Shown: piece by piece, positions 1-13,100 of the stretch
How positions within the stretch are numbered: position 1 is the first letter of the stretch
How the letters are laid out: each line of letters starts with the position of its first letter
NCBI GenBank assembly: GCA_000149265.1
Contig: CH002711.1
Location: forward strand, 102,105-166,104
Length of the DNA stretch: 64,000 nt
Source of the DNA: Ciona savignyi
Taxonomy: Eukaryota > Chordata > Ascidiacea > Phlebobranchia > Cionidae
Reading direction: 5' to 3'
Program-made: the position numbers and the translations under genes
Notes under the pieces: model-generated
What the model saw: the letters and a program-made list of their open reading frames with translations, nothing else
Told to the model about the DNA's origin: nothing
The model's database searches: none

Positions 1-1451
1 ATGTGATTTCCTCCGCACAAACCGACAACCCGGACTCGGAACCCAAACCGCTGGATCTCAACAAGTTCCCGTTTTTCCACGGGACGTTGTCGCGGCTTCG
101 TGCCGCTGAGCTCGTGCTCAGTGGTGGCCACGGAGTCTTCCTTCTCAGGGTATCGGAGACCCGTCAAAGCGGTCACGTTTTAACTTTTAATTTCCAAGCT
201 CGAGCCAAAGTAAGTGGAGTTGTTTGAATATCGTTCGAAAGATGGTAATATGCAATCATAAGCAAGGTATTGGGGAAGAGATTAACGTAATTACAAATTT
301 AATCTTGTCCTAAAGTTAATGTATTCATAATAAAACCGTACTTTACATCGATCTCCGTCAAAATCACGTAACCCAAATCAACAAACTTTACCATAATACC
401 TACACAGCAATAAACTAGTTTCCTTATAAGGGTAATGTTTAATTGGCGAAATTATTTCAATGGTTTGTAATAAGATTAATTAATATTTTCACGCTTAACC
501 ACAATGTCGAATGTAAAATGAATAAAGAAATGTTATTTATCAAAACAACTAACGCTTAAATACAACTGAAATAAAATTACGAAAAAAAAATTCAAAGCCG
601 TTAATAACCGCGAAATGGATAAGACCCCTTTCGGCGTGGTATACACGTAACAATAATGCGATTCTATAAACTTTACGATTTATTTTATTATATTGCCATA
701 TATTTATTTATAACTTTTATCGCCATACGCCATATATTTATAATGAACCTGTATCTCCATATATTTATATATATGATTTCTCTTTCAGCACCTCCGATTT
801 AGCATCGAGCCCGACGGACAGTGCACGGTTCAGCACTTGAAGTTTAACTCCCTGCTTGATATGCTTGGTCATTTCCGCACTCATCCCATACCACTTGAAT
901 CCGGGGGAGCCACCAATGTCTACTTGGCCGAGTATATTATTAACGAAGCGTGCAGTAAGTGTTCGGTTCTATGACGATTTATCAGTTTTTTTTATTCTGA
1001 AACTGGTTTGCTGTTTTAAGTGGTTATCTTTCCATTCAGTAGGCTTGACGTTAACAATTGAAAATGAACTTTTCTAGAATTTTAGCACCCACTTACACTG
1101 TTGTCCAGTATTTCTATGTCTTTATGTAAAATTTACCGTTTAGTGTGTAGTTCTTGTGTTCCGTTCAACTGGACGTATATATGTCGCTTCAACCACCAAT
1201 AAATCTCTTTCTTGGCAGATTTTCGCAACGAAATTCAGAAGCAACAATCCGTGGAGTCGGAATCTTCCGAGTTGACGGAGAGCGCGACAGGCAGCTCCAA
1301 CGCAGTCACTCCTGATTCCTCTTCGGTCGTCAACCTCCCATGTAGCTCGCGAGATTCGTTGCTGCAGGGCCAGCAAAGCGTTGGCAGCGACGGCGACTCC
1401 ACTGGAAGTATCCATGTCCGCGCTGTGGACAACCAATACGAGTTCTACTGA
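1..1451 (+). CDS. sh2b: SH2B-family adaptor protein (SH2B1/APS/LNK type), 3' end, partial
   Basis: Three exons can be joined: 1-209 (open at the window edge, so the 5' part is missing), 789-954 and 1219-1451 (stop TGA 1449-1451), with GT-AG introns and matching phases. The product carries one SH2 domain: it starts near [10 protein letters not shown], has the phosphotyrosine-pocket strand FLLRVSE (the FLVRES position), continues with LTFNFQ and ends at [11 protein letters not shown] Ser/Thr-rich tail follows and finishes with [12 protein letters not shown]2B1-3 share exactly this SH2 type ([25 protein letters not shown]) and a conserved C-terminal RAVxNQYxFY end, so the assignment is strong. 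Family members are cytosolic adaptors that bind activated JAK2, insulin receptor or other tyrosine kinases through SH2. The dimerisation and PH domains expected upstream lie outside the window. Which of SH2B1, 2 or 3 it matches cannot be told; tunicates may have one pro-orthologue (inference). Confidence 0.93.
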
Positions 1452-3932
1452 TGTGCACAGCAACCCGCCAATCTTTCCTTCCGAAGTTCAATGTTTGCTT
1501 GCAATGCATCGCCAGAAATGGTTATTTCGCTGGAGCACTGCAGATACTTTCAATCTTTTCGTCTCAGAGAAACCATTTTACCTACTTCGGGGCATTTTCA
1601 TTTTTAAAAGTTTCATTTTTTGTTTTACAAAAAAAAGTTTTCATTTTTTGTTTTACAAGTACGGAATGTAGCAAGACTAATATGGAAGGAAAAGTTACGC
1701 CGTACTCGGAATGAAGGTGTAAAACCATATTTTATTTGTTTTAAACAGATGGTGCTTCTCTCCAAGTACGTTATTTTCTTGAATCAGGGCCTTTTTGCAC
1801 CGTTCTTTATACATACTTTTCTTATCGCGACCGACACGATCTTCACTCAAGGTGTATGGAAAACAGCGAGCAAAGATATTTATACAAAACATAACATTGT
1901 GTTGGACTGACTTGTCGCCGAAAATCGTGTTTTCTTCCCAGTGTCGCTTAGGAAATTCCTCTTTTCTTTGTACTTTGCCCAGTTGTCGCAGTATTATTTC
2001 CATCCTTAAGCGCGTACGTGGCACACAGGCGTTTGCCAACTGGGTTCCCCAATCATTTGTCCAGGTCTGGTCGCGTACTCGTCCACACATCGTTTTGCCT
2101 GATGCGCTTAGGTTTTATTTTTTGGGCTTTTATACTTAATAGCAGGTGTACTTTTTCTGGTGTAACAAACACCCTTTGTGGTTTCTATATTGAATGTATT
2201 CAGCATGTACTGTCCTAATCTTGTCCTCGATATATAGTGTAGCTAGGTGTACACGGTTGCCAATGACTTAACCGAAACCGCCTTTCTTAAATAATTCAAG
2301 TTTAATAGAACGTCCTTTGGTGACCGCTGGTACATCAGCTACCTACCTTGATACAGCATCCACATGAGCAGACACCTCTCTGCTTTGGCCATTTGCGGCG
2401 AGGGTGAATTTTCTTTTTTTTACAATTTTAGATAATTTTGTGTATATTTTATCCTTACCCCGTTAAACCTCTCGTAGTTTTTCCAGGATTTATTGAAATA
2501 TTTGACATGCAACTTGCTTGCTTCTGTTTGTAATTTAAAAAATCTTTCTATACCCAATTTAAAGATTGTTTTGGAAAAATGTAAAAAATATCTGTGCACT
2601 ATAAACAAGCTCTAAATTATTTCAAGTTAAAAGTAGTCTTTGTACAGAATGAAATTTTCAATTCTTATGTTCAGAATATGGTTCGTCAAATAAACACGAA
2701 TGTTCCGTACATCGTTTACTTATATTGGCCTTATCGAAGCATTACTGTTGTTTAATTTAGACTACCATTTAAAATTCGAAATAACTTGGCGAGTTAGATT
2801 TGTTTTTAGGCTTCTAGTTGTGTCTTTTCTTGTTCTGCTGTATTGCAATACAGCTGCACAACAGAAGGATACGAACTTAAAACATGGTAATGGATGGTCC
2901 CGGTTAGATTCGAACAAAAACCTTTGTTATGGGATATGAATCCTTTTTTATATCCAATAACAATAACCACACACCCCGAAAAAATCTGATACGCTGATCG
3001 ACCGATTAGAACATGGAATATAACCTTTTCCTTGGAATTTTGACTAAACTTAAGCAAGAAAAGTTTAAACCTTTTTTAGGGCGAAGAGCATTAATTGAAG
3101 ATTTTTCCTGCAATCGTTTTACAAATAGTGGTGGTTAACACGTAGTTAACTCTCTCCAGTCATTTGGTATTCCCTAAAAAACTCAGGTTTCTACATTAGC
3201 AGCATGAAGTCATAATGATTACTATACAGATTCAGCTCAGGCTTGCTTGTCGCCTATTTAAAATATCCCATTCTCGGTCAGTTTTATTGGACTTGTGGTT
3301 GATATTATGTGTCGTATGAGTTTCAACTCGATTGAATTTCATCGTCATATGAATAAAGTAGATATTTTATAGAATTCAAACTCTTTCATACATGTGATAT
3401 TAGTGTAATAATGATAATTTAAAATAGAGTAAATAGTTTTTTTTCATACCGGCGATATAGTGGCGATAACGCCGAAGAAAGAATTTTTTTTACTTTTTTT
3501 CGAGAACGGGAATTCCCCTTCGTATTTTTGTAAAGTTCAAGGCAAACGATTAGTATATCAGTGAGAATTACTAAAAGTTTTAACCAGATCGGCTAACATT
3601 TTTTCCAATAACTTGGCGACCGAAGAAAAAAGAAAAATAAGAATTTTAGTACAATTTTGTTTTTTTTAATAACTGAATAAAAACAAAATTGTACTAAATG
3701 AGTCTTCCTTGGGCGATATTGCTCCGTACAATCTTCCCATATAAGTAAAATTTACAAGTCTCTCTTTTATACGTTTAATACGAAGCACAGCTTCACACGC
3801 AAGAACTATATATATAGTATAAAAAAGCATACACAATTGGATAGCATAAAAGTAGCGCGGGTAAAAGAACACTTTAATACATTAGAAATTTAAAAAGCTT
3901 CACTAGTTAATCGTATTAAATTAAATTCAAGT
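1452..3932. other. SH2B 3' UTR and intergenic sequence
   Basis: About 2.5 kb without a supportable gene. The first ~750 bases are probably the SH2B 3' UTR. They contain a short duplicated T-rich stretch near 1605-1660 and overlapping open frames on both strands near 1695-2140 that have no recognisable domain. An AATAAA-like signal occurs near 2690. A perfect inverted repeat (3645-3698) is listed separately. Confidence 0.5.
3645..3698. repeat. Perfect 20-bp inverted repeat (hairpin)
   Basis: Arms 3645-3664 and 3679-3698 are exact reverse complements (left arm TTTAGTACAATTTTGTTTTT) around a 14-base loop. It lies between the convergent SH2B and Arf-like genes, about 235 bases beyond the Arf-like stop. 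It could fold in either transcript's 3' region, or be the remnant of a foldback element. No target duplication is obvious. Confidence 0.8.
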
Positions 3933-6900
3933 TTATGTCCCGAGTGACGTCGTGCTCGTACTTCGTTCATTCTTTTCGTTAGGCTGGGACTCTTTTTTCT
4001 GCTTTTTGATAAACTTCGCCAGCACTGACATAGCTTCAAATACGCCGGTTCCTTTTGACGCACAACACTCCTGTGTTTAAGGGGGAGTGAAATAGTTTAC
4101 TTTGACGTTTAAAATATCTCTTCTTAATCATAAAAGCATTCTTTTAAAGAAAAGTTAATTTACTTTAGTTTTAATACTGTGTGTTATAGAGAACATCGTT
4201 TCGAACCTGTACGTGCCACATATATTCTGGAGGTAACTGATTGAGCTGGAGAATTCCTTCCATTTCCTTTTTGTTAACAGCTCCGGGAAGATCTTGTTTA
4301 TTTGCGAGTACGACGAGCGGGATCTAAATATGTTTTACACATGTATTATGTTGCAAGAAAACATATGCAAACTATTGCGTCCCTTAGTAAGTTATATGAA
4401 AGACATAAAATCTAACACAGCCGTTAGTTAAGAATATGTTATTATTTGACATTTTTTAAATAACACCGTCGGTTACCATTGCATCATATAACGCGTCATC
4501 GTGCAGGTTACATGCGCCTGAAACCAGTGGATTAGTGGATTCTACCAAAACTGAAAAGACTTAATCATAAAAAACACATTTTAATAGCTCCGAATACCCG
4601 ATGGTGGACGCGATGTGCCATGCCGCTAATCCGCGCGAGAACGGTCTATTATATATTTTTGAAATAATCTGACGTGTTTTAAGTCTTGCGCTTTACCATC
4701 CACTTTTACCTTTACCATTAAGTCTTGCGGGTAAACATAAATATCCAACTGTATCCAATCTATATAAGATATATACAGCATAATAGTATTCTACAATTTA
4801 AACTACATAGTTCATATTTATAATTTTAAGGAGGTATGTAGTCTGTCATGAAGTATATGCTATATTTTTGTTAGAAACAGCAGCAGCAGGCATGTTTTAT
4901 TTAGGTAAAAACAAACGAAATATTTATTATCTAGAAAAATAATGAGAGTTCTACTTGTAACATTGCAAGCAATAAATAACTATATTACCTTCTCAAACAT
5001 TTTTGTTTAACATGTTAAATAGAAATAAAACGAGTCCGCCTATCAAATATGATACAAATTGGAAAATGTTGAACGTACGAGAAAACAGAAAAGCAAAATG
5101 CACAGGCTAACATGAAAACTGAACTCGTTATTTTTAAACGGTAAAGGAACAATCTGAAGTAATTGCAACAGAAACAGGTGACATAATACCGTTCGTTACA
5201 AAAATCCTAAAATTACACAATTATATGTTGGCTTATACGGTGGCCGTAAACCTATCTATAACGGTTAAATAATTTGGTACAGAAGAAAGTGTGGAACTTA
5301 TTACGTATAGAACGATACAACGAATGTGACATTAGAAACATGTCATGATTAGCTTCTACATAACTTGCACTTACTCTACGTAGATTTCATTCCATAATTA
5401 CAATATTCTGATATTACAGTATGCATGCAGGTAAATTTGATTATATTACCTTAAACATGTCGTATTCCATAAGAATTGCATTCAATTCACTCGCCGCCTC
5501 GCCGAATCGTGTGTCATCTGCGCTATCTACTACGTATATCAACCCTGCGAGTTAAACCAGCCGCCATGTAAAATTGGATTATTAAGTTTTAATCAGAAAT
5601 ACAGTTTTTATTAGGTGTTAATTTGAGCGATAGGGAGAATAATTGTTTAAACGCCTTCTTTTGTAATAAATACCCGTAATAGTATTAAGTATCGTATAAA
5701 AGCGTTTATAAATAATGATTGTGGTTTCTGTTTAAAATTCTTATTTTTAATATGTATCGCATCAAAGCGCTCACATGCTGTAGTGCTGGTTACTATCACG
5801 TTTTTACTTCATTTCTGCATTTGTCATCTCAAATTTAAAATGTAAAAAGATGTAAAAACAAGAGACGTGAAAGATTTAATTTGCGATAATGAAAGAGCTT
5901 AAAAATTTAAATTTTAAACAGATGCCACAATTGAATATTCATCAGACTACTGCAATCCTTTGGTCGGCTTTGCGAACATATGATGTATAGTTTTTTAAGT
6001 TTAATGCGTTTGGCATGTTAGCTAAGTCGGCTACAGGGCCAGAACATATATAGACCGGCAACAGAAACTTTATTAGGATAGAAACCAGTTTCTGATTATA
6101 TCGGGTTGTGACGTATAAGGAAAGGCACCAAAGCGGTCGCCGCCTGAACCTAGTAGATTTATGGGTTTAAGCTAAAACAGAAGAAAATTTATACAACACA
6201 CCGCAATAGTTTTAAACTCCGATGCTGCCCACAAGGTTATTTGTTGATTGTCCATGTGATATCCTTTTAGTTTCGATCATGTGTGAATTAAACATAAATA
6301 TTCTATCTTAACATAATATGTACCTTCTGTGGATGTATAGTAGTGTTTCCATAGCTGTCGAATTTTATCCTGTCCCCCTATGTCCCATATCGTTAATTTC
6401 AGTCCTTTACACGGGGTAACCGTTTCGACGTTAAACCCGATCGTTGGAAGGGTCCTTGTGCAATCACTCAACTTTAAGCGGTGGAGAACTGTAGTTTTGC
6501 CTAAAAAAAGAAGATGAATTTTAAATTAGAGTAGAATATTGCTGATTCTTCCTGTGAATGGGAAAACCCAAAGGTCGACAGGACATTGTCAGATTGCCTC
6601 GTGATTAAATAAGGAAGGGCTCGCATACGGGTAATCTTTTACCTCGCACCCTCCGTCTGGTTTACGAAGATATTGCAGTGTGTTGTGTATACTTGAAATT
6701 TTCCTTATACAGTAGAACCCCACTTACCTGACCACCTATGGGACCGTGATCAAGCGGTCGCGTTAGCGGGGCGGTCGTGTTAGTGAATTTTGATTTGGAG
6801 CAAGTTGTCGTCATATGCGGCTAAAACGTCTGCATTTTTACAAAATTTCCACCAAATGCCATTATTTTTATCAGATACTGCAGAATAAATTTAATACTAA

Positions 6901-8282
6901 AGTTTATCTTGTAAGATTCAGTACAGTTTGCCACATTTTCTTTCGTGTGCGCTCATTTATTCTTATTGTTTCGACCATAAAAGAAATTTAATCTTGTTAT
7001 TTTGTTGACAAAGGCAAATTATTTAGCACATGTGGTCACTTAAGCGGAGTCAAATTTGAAGTTTTGGCCCAAAATATAGCGGCCCTGGTCTGAAAACCGG
7101 GGTGGTCGCGTTATTGAAACGGAATACAATGCATTACCATAGTAAATTATTTGGGACCGCACTGAAGTGGTCCTGATAACGAGGTGGTCGTGTTATCGAG
7201 CTGGTCTCCAAGCGGGGTTCCACTGTATTTACTATATTATTTTGGTTAACATTAATAAAACAAAAAAAACAGCCAAAATTTATATTTTTTCGTGTTGACA
7301 TAGGTAGTAAAAAAAACCAAATACTTTTTTAATGTGGGTTTTGGTATTAATTTTTATTAAAATGTGTCTATGTGGATAGGGCGGCTCAAGTATCATTTTT
7401 AGTCGTCAAACTCTCTATTGATTTGTAGTTTTTGCTTTATGTGTCCATCCAGCTATTTCTAGGAAAATGGTACTTTATTATTATGCCTGGATGTTATATT
7501 TTGGTGATTTTCTGGGGGTAAACGGGGTTATCTTAATTGCCATTATGTGCAAACTTTCGGTTAAAAGGCTTCTCACTGAACCGCCAGAATAACCGGTAAT
7601 AATGAAAGGCAATCATATGAGGTTAAGTCAGTCCACAATATCATAGTGCGCAGGTGGTGTGTGGACACAAATATGCTAATCCATTGATAGCATATAGGTC
7701 GCGAATACTATTGTTAGCTGTACTCAAAATACAATGCTGAATCATCTGAATTTGAAATGCACCCGATAATTAAGCCGAAGCGTCACACTGTGCTGAATAT
7801 TACTTAATGTATTAGTTCACAAGTAAACTTATGGAAGTTTATGAATCACAGCATTCTCTTTGCAATAAATAGATCAACGTTTCGTTTAGGCTGCTATATT
7901 TGTAGACCAACACATATTTTCGGCACGCGCGTAGCGGCTTATTTACCTAAACAGAAACTTTATATACAAAATTAAAGATTCTCAGTTTACTTTAATATTA
8001 GTATGCAATTCTCATATAACTCTAATACATTTTTAAGTTATTCTATATATCTCATATAGCCTACGTTGTGTAATCTTCAACGGACTTGCATTTTGCAGTA
8101 TTAGGCCTACTATGAAATTAAGCAACTAAGTAATTGGGAAATGGAGTAAATGCGATCAAATTCAGTGAAAAATAACGAAATCCGTTACAATTAAACTTAC
8201 CAGCTGCATCCAAGCCTAGCATACATACTCTAATCGGCTCCCCTTTATTATTTGGCAGTAATTTTGCAAATAACGCACCCAT
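3933..8282 (-). CDS. Arf-family small GTPase, ARL11/ARL14-like
   Basis: Five exons on the minus strand: 8282-8201, 6500-6324, 5544-5450, 4323-4207 and 4070-3933, all in phase, giving 202 residues (Arf proteins are about 180, so there is a C-terminal extension). It starts MGALFAKLL, so Gly2 is available for N-myristoylation and an amphipathic helix follows. G-box motifs: GLDAAGKT (about 23-30), PTIGFNVET switch [11 protein letters not shown] switch II (66-75), LANKQD (125-130) and ECCASKG near 158-164. The catalytic switch II Gln is present. The C-terminus adds a basic, Ser/Thr-rich tail ([12 protein letters not shown]...). Arf/Arl proteins are GTP-dependent membrane-recruitment switches. The double Cys at the G5 region and the tail resemble ARL14/ARL11 more than ARF1; this sub-assignment is a judgement from memory. 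The donor of exon 2 (GTACAT) is weak, but phase and alignment support it. Introns hold MITE and SINE pieces. Confidence 0.9.
4500..4645 (+). repeat. Degenerate tRNA-derived SINE fragment
   Basis: Within an intron of the Arf-like gene. It keeps recognisable blocks of the local SINE (CCAGTGGATTAGTGGATTCT, AATAGCTCCG, CGATGGTGGACGCGATG) with many substitutions. An old copy. Confidence 0.5.
6130..6275 (+). repeat. Degenerate SINE fragment
   Basis: Matches the middle and 3' part of the local SINE: ACAACACACCGCAATAG, then GATTGTCCATGTGATA. It ends just downstream of exon 2 of the Arf-like gene, in the following intron. Heavily diverged; boundaries approximate. Confidence 0.4.
6541..6709 (-). repeat. 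Truncated SINE, 3' part, interrupted by a MITE
   Basis: Minus-strand SINE sequence (plus-strand blocks GTGAATGGGAAAACCC, TATTGCAGTGTGTTGTGTAT) that stops where the TA-flanked MITE at 6710 begins. The SINE head does not resume cleanly afterwards, so the copy was either truncated before the insertion or has decayed since. Confidence 0.6.
6710..7225. mobile_element. MITE, pogo/Tc1-mariner-like (TA target duplication)
   Basis: The ends are inverted: 5' CAGTAGAACCCCACTT at 6710 and, at 7225 read on the other strand, CAGTGGAACCCCGCTT. Both are flanked by TA (6708-6709, 7226-7227), the target duplication of Tc1/mariner/pogo elements. CAGTGGAACC-type termini are widespread among animal pogo/Tigger-like MITEs (remembered family knowledge). 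Sub-terminal blocks such as GTGGTCGCGTTA and GGTGGTCGTGTTATCGAG repeat within the element. No transposase is present, so it is non-autonomous. It sits in an intron of the Arf-like gene. Confidence 0.8.
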
Positions 8283-10170
8283 TTCGACAGCTATATTTAC
8301 GTTGCGGCACTTTTGACAAACCTTCTGTTGTGGATAAAAGAAAGGCAACGTAACTGACGTAATCAATTTAAAGTTACATTAAACAAAAATAGATATTTCC
8401 TGACATAAACAAGTTTCCGTTTTAACAACCCGTAGCTTTCACACACATCTGTCAGGAAATTACCTCTTTATCTTACCGATCGACATACAAATATAAGGTT
8501 AACGTGTTCTCAGCATATCTAGTTAGTAAATGCGGAAGCTGGTTGGTTACACGTAATCGCTTTCTATGCACCGTGGGACACCATTTTTGGTTTTATCACG
8601 AAACTATATATATTCTTTTATAGGTCGCTTGTTGGTTTGTGGTACAATAGGCTTTAGCGAATGCAGCAAGCAAGTACTTATTCATATGGTGTATAAACTT
8701 GCACAGACTTTTAATGTATGCTTCGAAACTAGATTTATGGTATATTATAGTCTATCTATAATACTTTATCGACTGCTAGAAATTTTATTGACGTATCAGA
8801 CTCAATAAAAGCCTAAATAAATAAGTACTCATAATAAATATGGGAAAACAATATTTTACTGCAGATTTAAGTAAAAATATGCACTGGCTATATGCTACTG
8901 GCATACCGGTATACGGGCAGTTTAGCATATGCTATGAACCACTAATACAGTAGCTGACCACATCACTGCTGTACTTTCACTAATTACGCTAACACGCGGA
9001 CGCTATGCAGTGTTAAGCTGGTAGCATGACTAACGAGGGAAGATTCATACATGTGTCGTCACATAATGTGTATAAAGCAGAAACAAAAGGACGCACGAAT
9101 TCATACAAAACAATGAAGGACGCTAACAGGAAATGTTTTCGTTTAGCGACGTAGAGTTAGTCCCACGTCAGAAATGATATCGATGGCTTTCAAAGGTAAA
9201 TGGCCATTTGCATATACTTTGAATCGAAGTTACTACATGCCTGAGTAATAACCAGTCTGTCAAAAGTAACGTTTTCTGTTTAGTCATTGACTTACGCAGC
9301 TACTGGAGACGAACCGATGCGATAAATCACAATCCACTTTCGGTACATTTTAAGACTTCAGTACGGTTTGGTAATTCACAATAGGGAATCTCCTGTTTCT
9401 GTGTACGGTAGGATGTATAATGTTAGACTTCATCAGTGTTATTTATTAAGCGGTGCGGTTTCGGGGAACTCGAGCACGCACAACTTAGCACAGATATGTG
9501 CTCCTGTAATCTTGGCAACTCACAGGTAACGTTTCACTCAAAACTGTTTTTTTCACAGTACTTTTTTTTAATACGTCATATTCAAATAGTTGCTGTATTC
9601 CAGCGTCATATTAATAAAGTACTAATTTTATACCTTTTGTTAGAAAAACACAGAAATGCGTTGAAATGTAGCATTCGTCGGAATACATGGTGCCTTCAGA
9701 TGTGTCGTGGTATATTTACACATCACCAAGTAAAATATTCAGAAATTTTGTGCTTGTGCTATCTGGTTATTGTAGCTGCGAATTTTCCATAAAAAGATTT
9801 GACTTAAGATCGTATACGCATCGCAGGCACAAATAATTATTTCAGTATTTATTCAACTACTATTATCTAGTTAAGGAATCCGCATTAAGTTTATCGTTTA
9901 GAATACAATAACACTTATACAAAAAAACGGGCAATTAAGCGCTTCCGCGACATCACAGTATTAGGCGCATAGTGCAATGGGCATTACATCCAATTCAATT
10001 GACATTTTCGGCATAGGGGGACTTGAAGTTAGTTAAACATGACTAGATTGATAAAAACTTGAAACTGTGGTTATTGAAAATCAGATTGCGATGAAGTGAT
10101 AAGTTAGAAGTCTAAATCAAAATTACTTTGGAACAACGTATTGAGATTTACGAAACACATGAGTAGAGTA
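8283..10170. other. Arf-like upstream region and intergenic sequence
   Basis: About 1.9 kb between the start of the Arf-like gene and the stop of TBCE; both are on the minus strand. The first ~200 bases are probably 5' UTR and promoter of the Arf-like gene. A 118-codon plus-strand open frame at 9436-9792 has no recognisable domain or splice context and is treated as chance. No clear repeat was recognised. Confidence 0.4.
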
Positions 10171-13100
10171 CTAGAGGTGACGAGGCTTCCTTTTATATTT
10201 TGCGCATCCCCATTTGTATGATCCGTCCAAAACCTGTAGTGTGTCGCCCGGCTGGATCGATACATCGTGCATTGTTTCGTGGTCACGATCGAGCTCCACA
10301 ACATGATCTTTATTCTAAAAATAACAGCTCCATGATTTTAAACTAGTATAATAAAAAAATCAAGAAGGTTCTTATTACCCATTAACATAATAACATAAGC
10401 AATTGTGGTTCATGTACAGAAGATGTGACATGTTTAAAATTACAAGCATGTTATACATGTTCGAGCATGGTATTTAACTATATATTCTTTTAGGAGCTGG
10501 AAGTATTTCTACCAAAGTTATCTATTTGTATCGCAACATGCCAGGTCACATTTCGAACAATTTCAACTCTTAAATGCAACTATGGGTTATTTTATTGATT
10601 GTGATTTGACAATTGCCAATGTGTTAACCCCCTTGGTTTTCCTTTTTACGGGGATAAACATGAATTGCGTATCATTTTGTAATTTTTGACAGAATGCAAT
10701 ATCGTTTTCATGCTCTTTTCGGGATAACTATAACATTGTCAGTCAGAAAGTCGCTATAAAGTTTACAATTACTGTAACAATTAAAAATATAAGTCGCTAC
10801 GCTATTGCTAAACCAAAAAACCAGCACTTTATATATCTCCTAGTTTATTTAACAACCATAGGTTCTGTTAAAAAAATTAAATAAAAAATACTGTACCAAA
10901 TGTACTAACAGACCACCAAGTTACACTGAGTTATTTTGTTACCTCGTTACTGACATAGACAAGTTTCTGTTTTCGGATTTCAACTTTGGTGAGCCTTTGA
11001 ACCAGCAGCTTCAAGTTCCCAACAGTCATTGTTTTAGGAAGTTTCTTTGTGACCGGTTTGAATTCTGGTTTGATTGGCGCCTCAATGACAATTTCTGTGA
11101 ACATGGTAACTGTTAACATTTCAACATATTTTGATAAAATTATCGTGTTTATCCCTCCAAAGCATTACTCTACCACCTGTGTACCGTGACACACTACTGT
11201 GCTGCAAGACAATGCTAAAAACAAGCTTTAACATCATTCCTGGCCACATAAATGTTCCTATTTACTAGTTACCATGTGTCTAAACAGTAAGTCACTTACC
11301 TATTAAATTTCCCTTTAAAGCTGATGAGATTTTCATGAATTGTTTGTCATCTGGAGCACCATGCTCTGATCAATAGTAAACACATAAATGTATATACTTA
11401 TATGTTTAAGTGGGGGTAAGCCATTTTATGTGACGGATTTAATTAAATGAGTATTAAAAGTGTAAAAAAGCATTATTAAAAACATCCAACAATGAAGTAC
11501 AGGACAAAATGTTAGCCAGTATAACAAATACAGTTATGAACAGCTATGAGAGCCTTATAAATAAAACAAGGCAAAACGCCACATGCCTTTTAAAAGTTCC
11601 ATGTATCTTGGGTGGTTCTCAAGAAATTTTTGTGAGGGATTATTTTGGTTGGGATCTTGATGGCCACCTGATTCTCTCCATTCCAATCCAAAGTTTCGAA
11701 GGTAATCCATTTCGGCTGTAAATCGGTCCTGCTGTCCTACCTGTTGATCATACCAGGTTATAGGTTGTCATATATCAGAATGTCAGGCAGTTGCTTCAAC
11801 CAAATGGATTGATGAAATCTGTGCCTTTGTGTACCACACAATGTAAATTTATGTTTAACGTTCCTTGCTTAAAAAGCTAAGAATTTTTACCCCCTTTTTA
11901 CTACAATAAAGACCCCAGCTTCTAAGACCTTCAGCTCGAAGTTGATTTAAAAAATCAGAAAAAAAATTCAAAGAAACTGAAAACAGAATTGGTGACCAAA
12001 AAGTGGGGCATTCTTCGAAATCACTGTGTTTCAATGCAACCATACCAGTGATAAATACTTGTATGTTAATCTTATATGTTAAACCGCAATGTCTGTTATC
12101 CAACCAACTTATCTCAGGCAAGGAATGTCAGTGTTTTATCCCACATGCAGGAAAGTGGTAAGGTTAGGTAAACAAACTTACCTATTTCTGTTATGATCAC
12201 TATGCTTTAAAAAGTGTAACATGACACAACCATTCTTATTGTTCACTATGTCTCTTCTAGCAAAATGTAAGCATAGTTTTTAAACAAATTACAACTCACT
12301 TCTAATCGGTCAAGTCGTTTTAATCTCTTAATTTTAGCGATAATCATATCGTGCACAGTCTCATATCTGTCATGGTTGTATGCAGGATTTTTCCGAAATA
12401 TTAACTCATGTAATTTGGGAAGGTTGTTCAATGGGTTAACATCATTCACCTGTTAAAAATAGAAGAAATTATTTACCTGTATGGCTTATTAACATTTTTG
12501 TGTGTTCCATTAATGTGCATATATCTTATCTAATATTGGTGTTTAATTCAAAAAATAATGTACATTTAGGACAGCTGTACAGGTATCGTTGGATGCTCAG
12601 CTTAAAGTGGTAAATCGAAACCAGTGGCTAGTCAAGTTATGTCCTTAGGCAAGGCTCTTGGGAAGTTGCCTAAACAGAGTAGTTTAATGGGGTAGCTTGA
12701 AAAGACACTATAGAAATTTATCCACTGTCAATTTTTTTTTTATAAATTTGGTAATTTTAAATATGATTGGTCTAAAAAACTCTTTGATGATACCGAGCAA
12801 TATTCTTGATAAATGTTTAAACCATAGCTGATGAACAAAAATAAATATATTGGGTGTATATCTAAATAATTAGTTCGAATCTAGTTTATATAACAATAAA
12901 TGAACTTTATTTTGGTTCCCAGTCATGTCGGTAAGAAAATGTATGAAGAAACCAACAATATATTAAATATGTTTCTACTTACCGAGGCATACGCATTTCT
13001 AGCAAGGTAAAGCTTTTCTAAGTTTTCAAAATCACCAAATTCAACGGATAGATCAGACAAACCGCATTCGTTTAAAAGCAAAAAGGAAAGTCTGTAAATT

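Noticed and set aside
1695-2139. Overlapping open frames of 131 and 114 codons on opposite strands
   Set aside because: They overlap each other in the SH2B 3' region, have no domain, splice context or hydrophobic pattern, and look like chance frames in slightly GC-richer sequence.
9436-9792. 118-codon plus-strand open frame
   Set aside because: Composition follows the local AT-rich background (Phe/Leu/Ile/Tyr-rich); no splice sites or family match.
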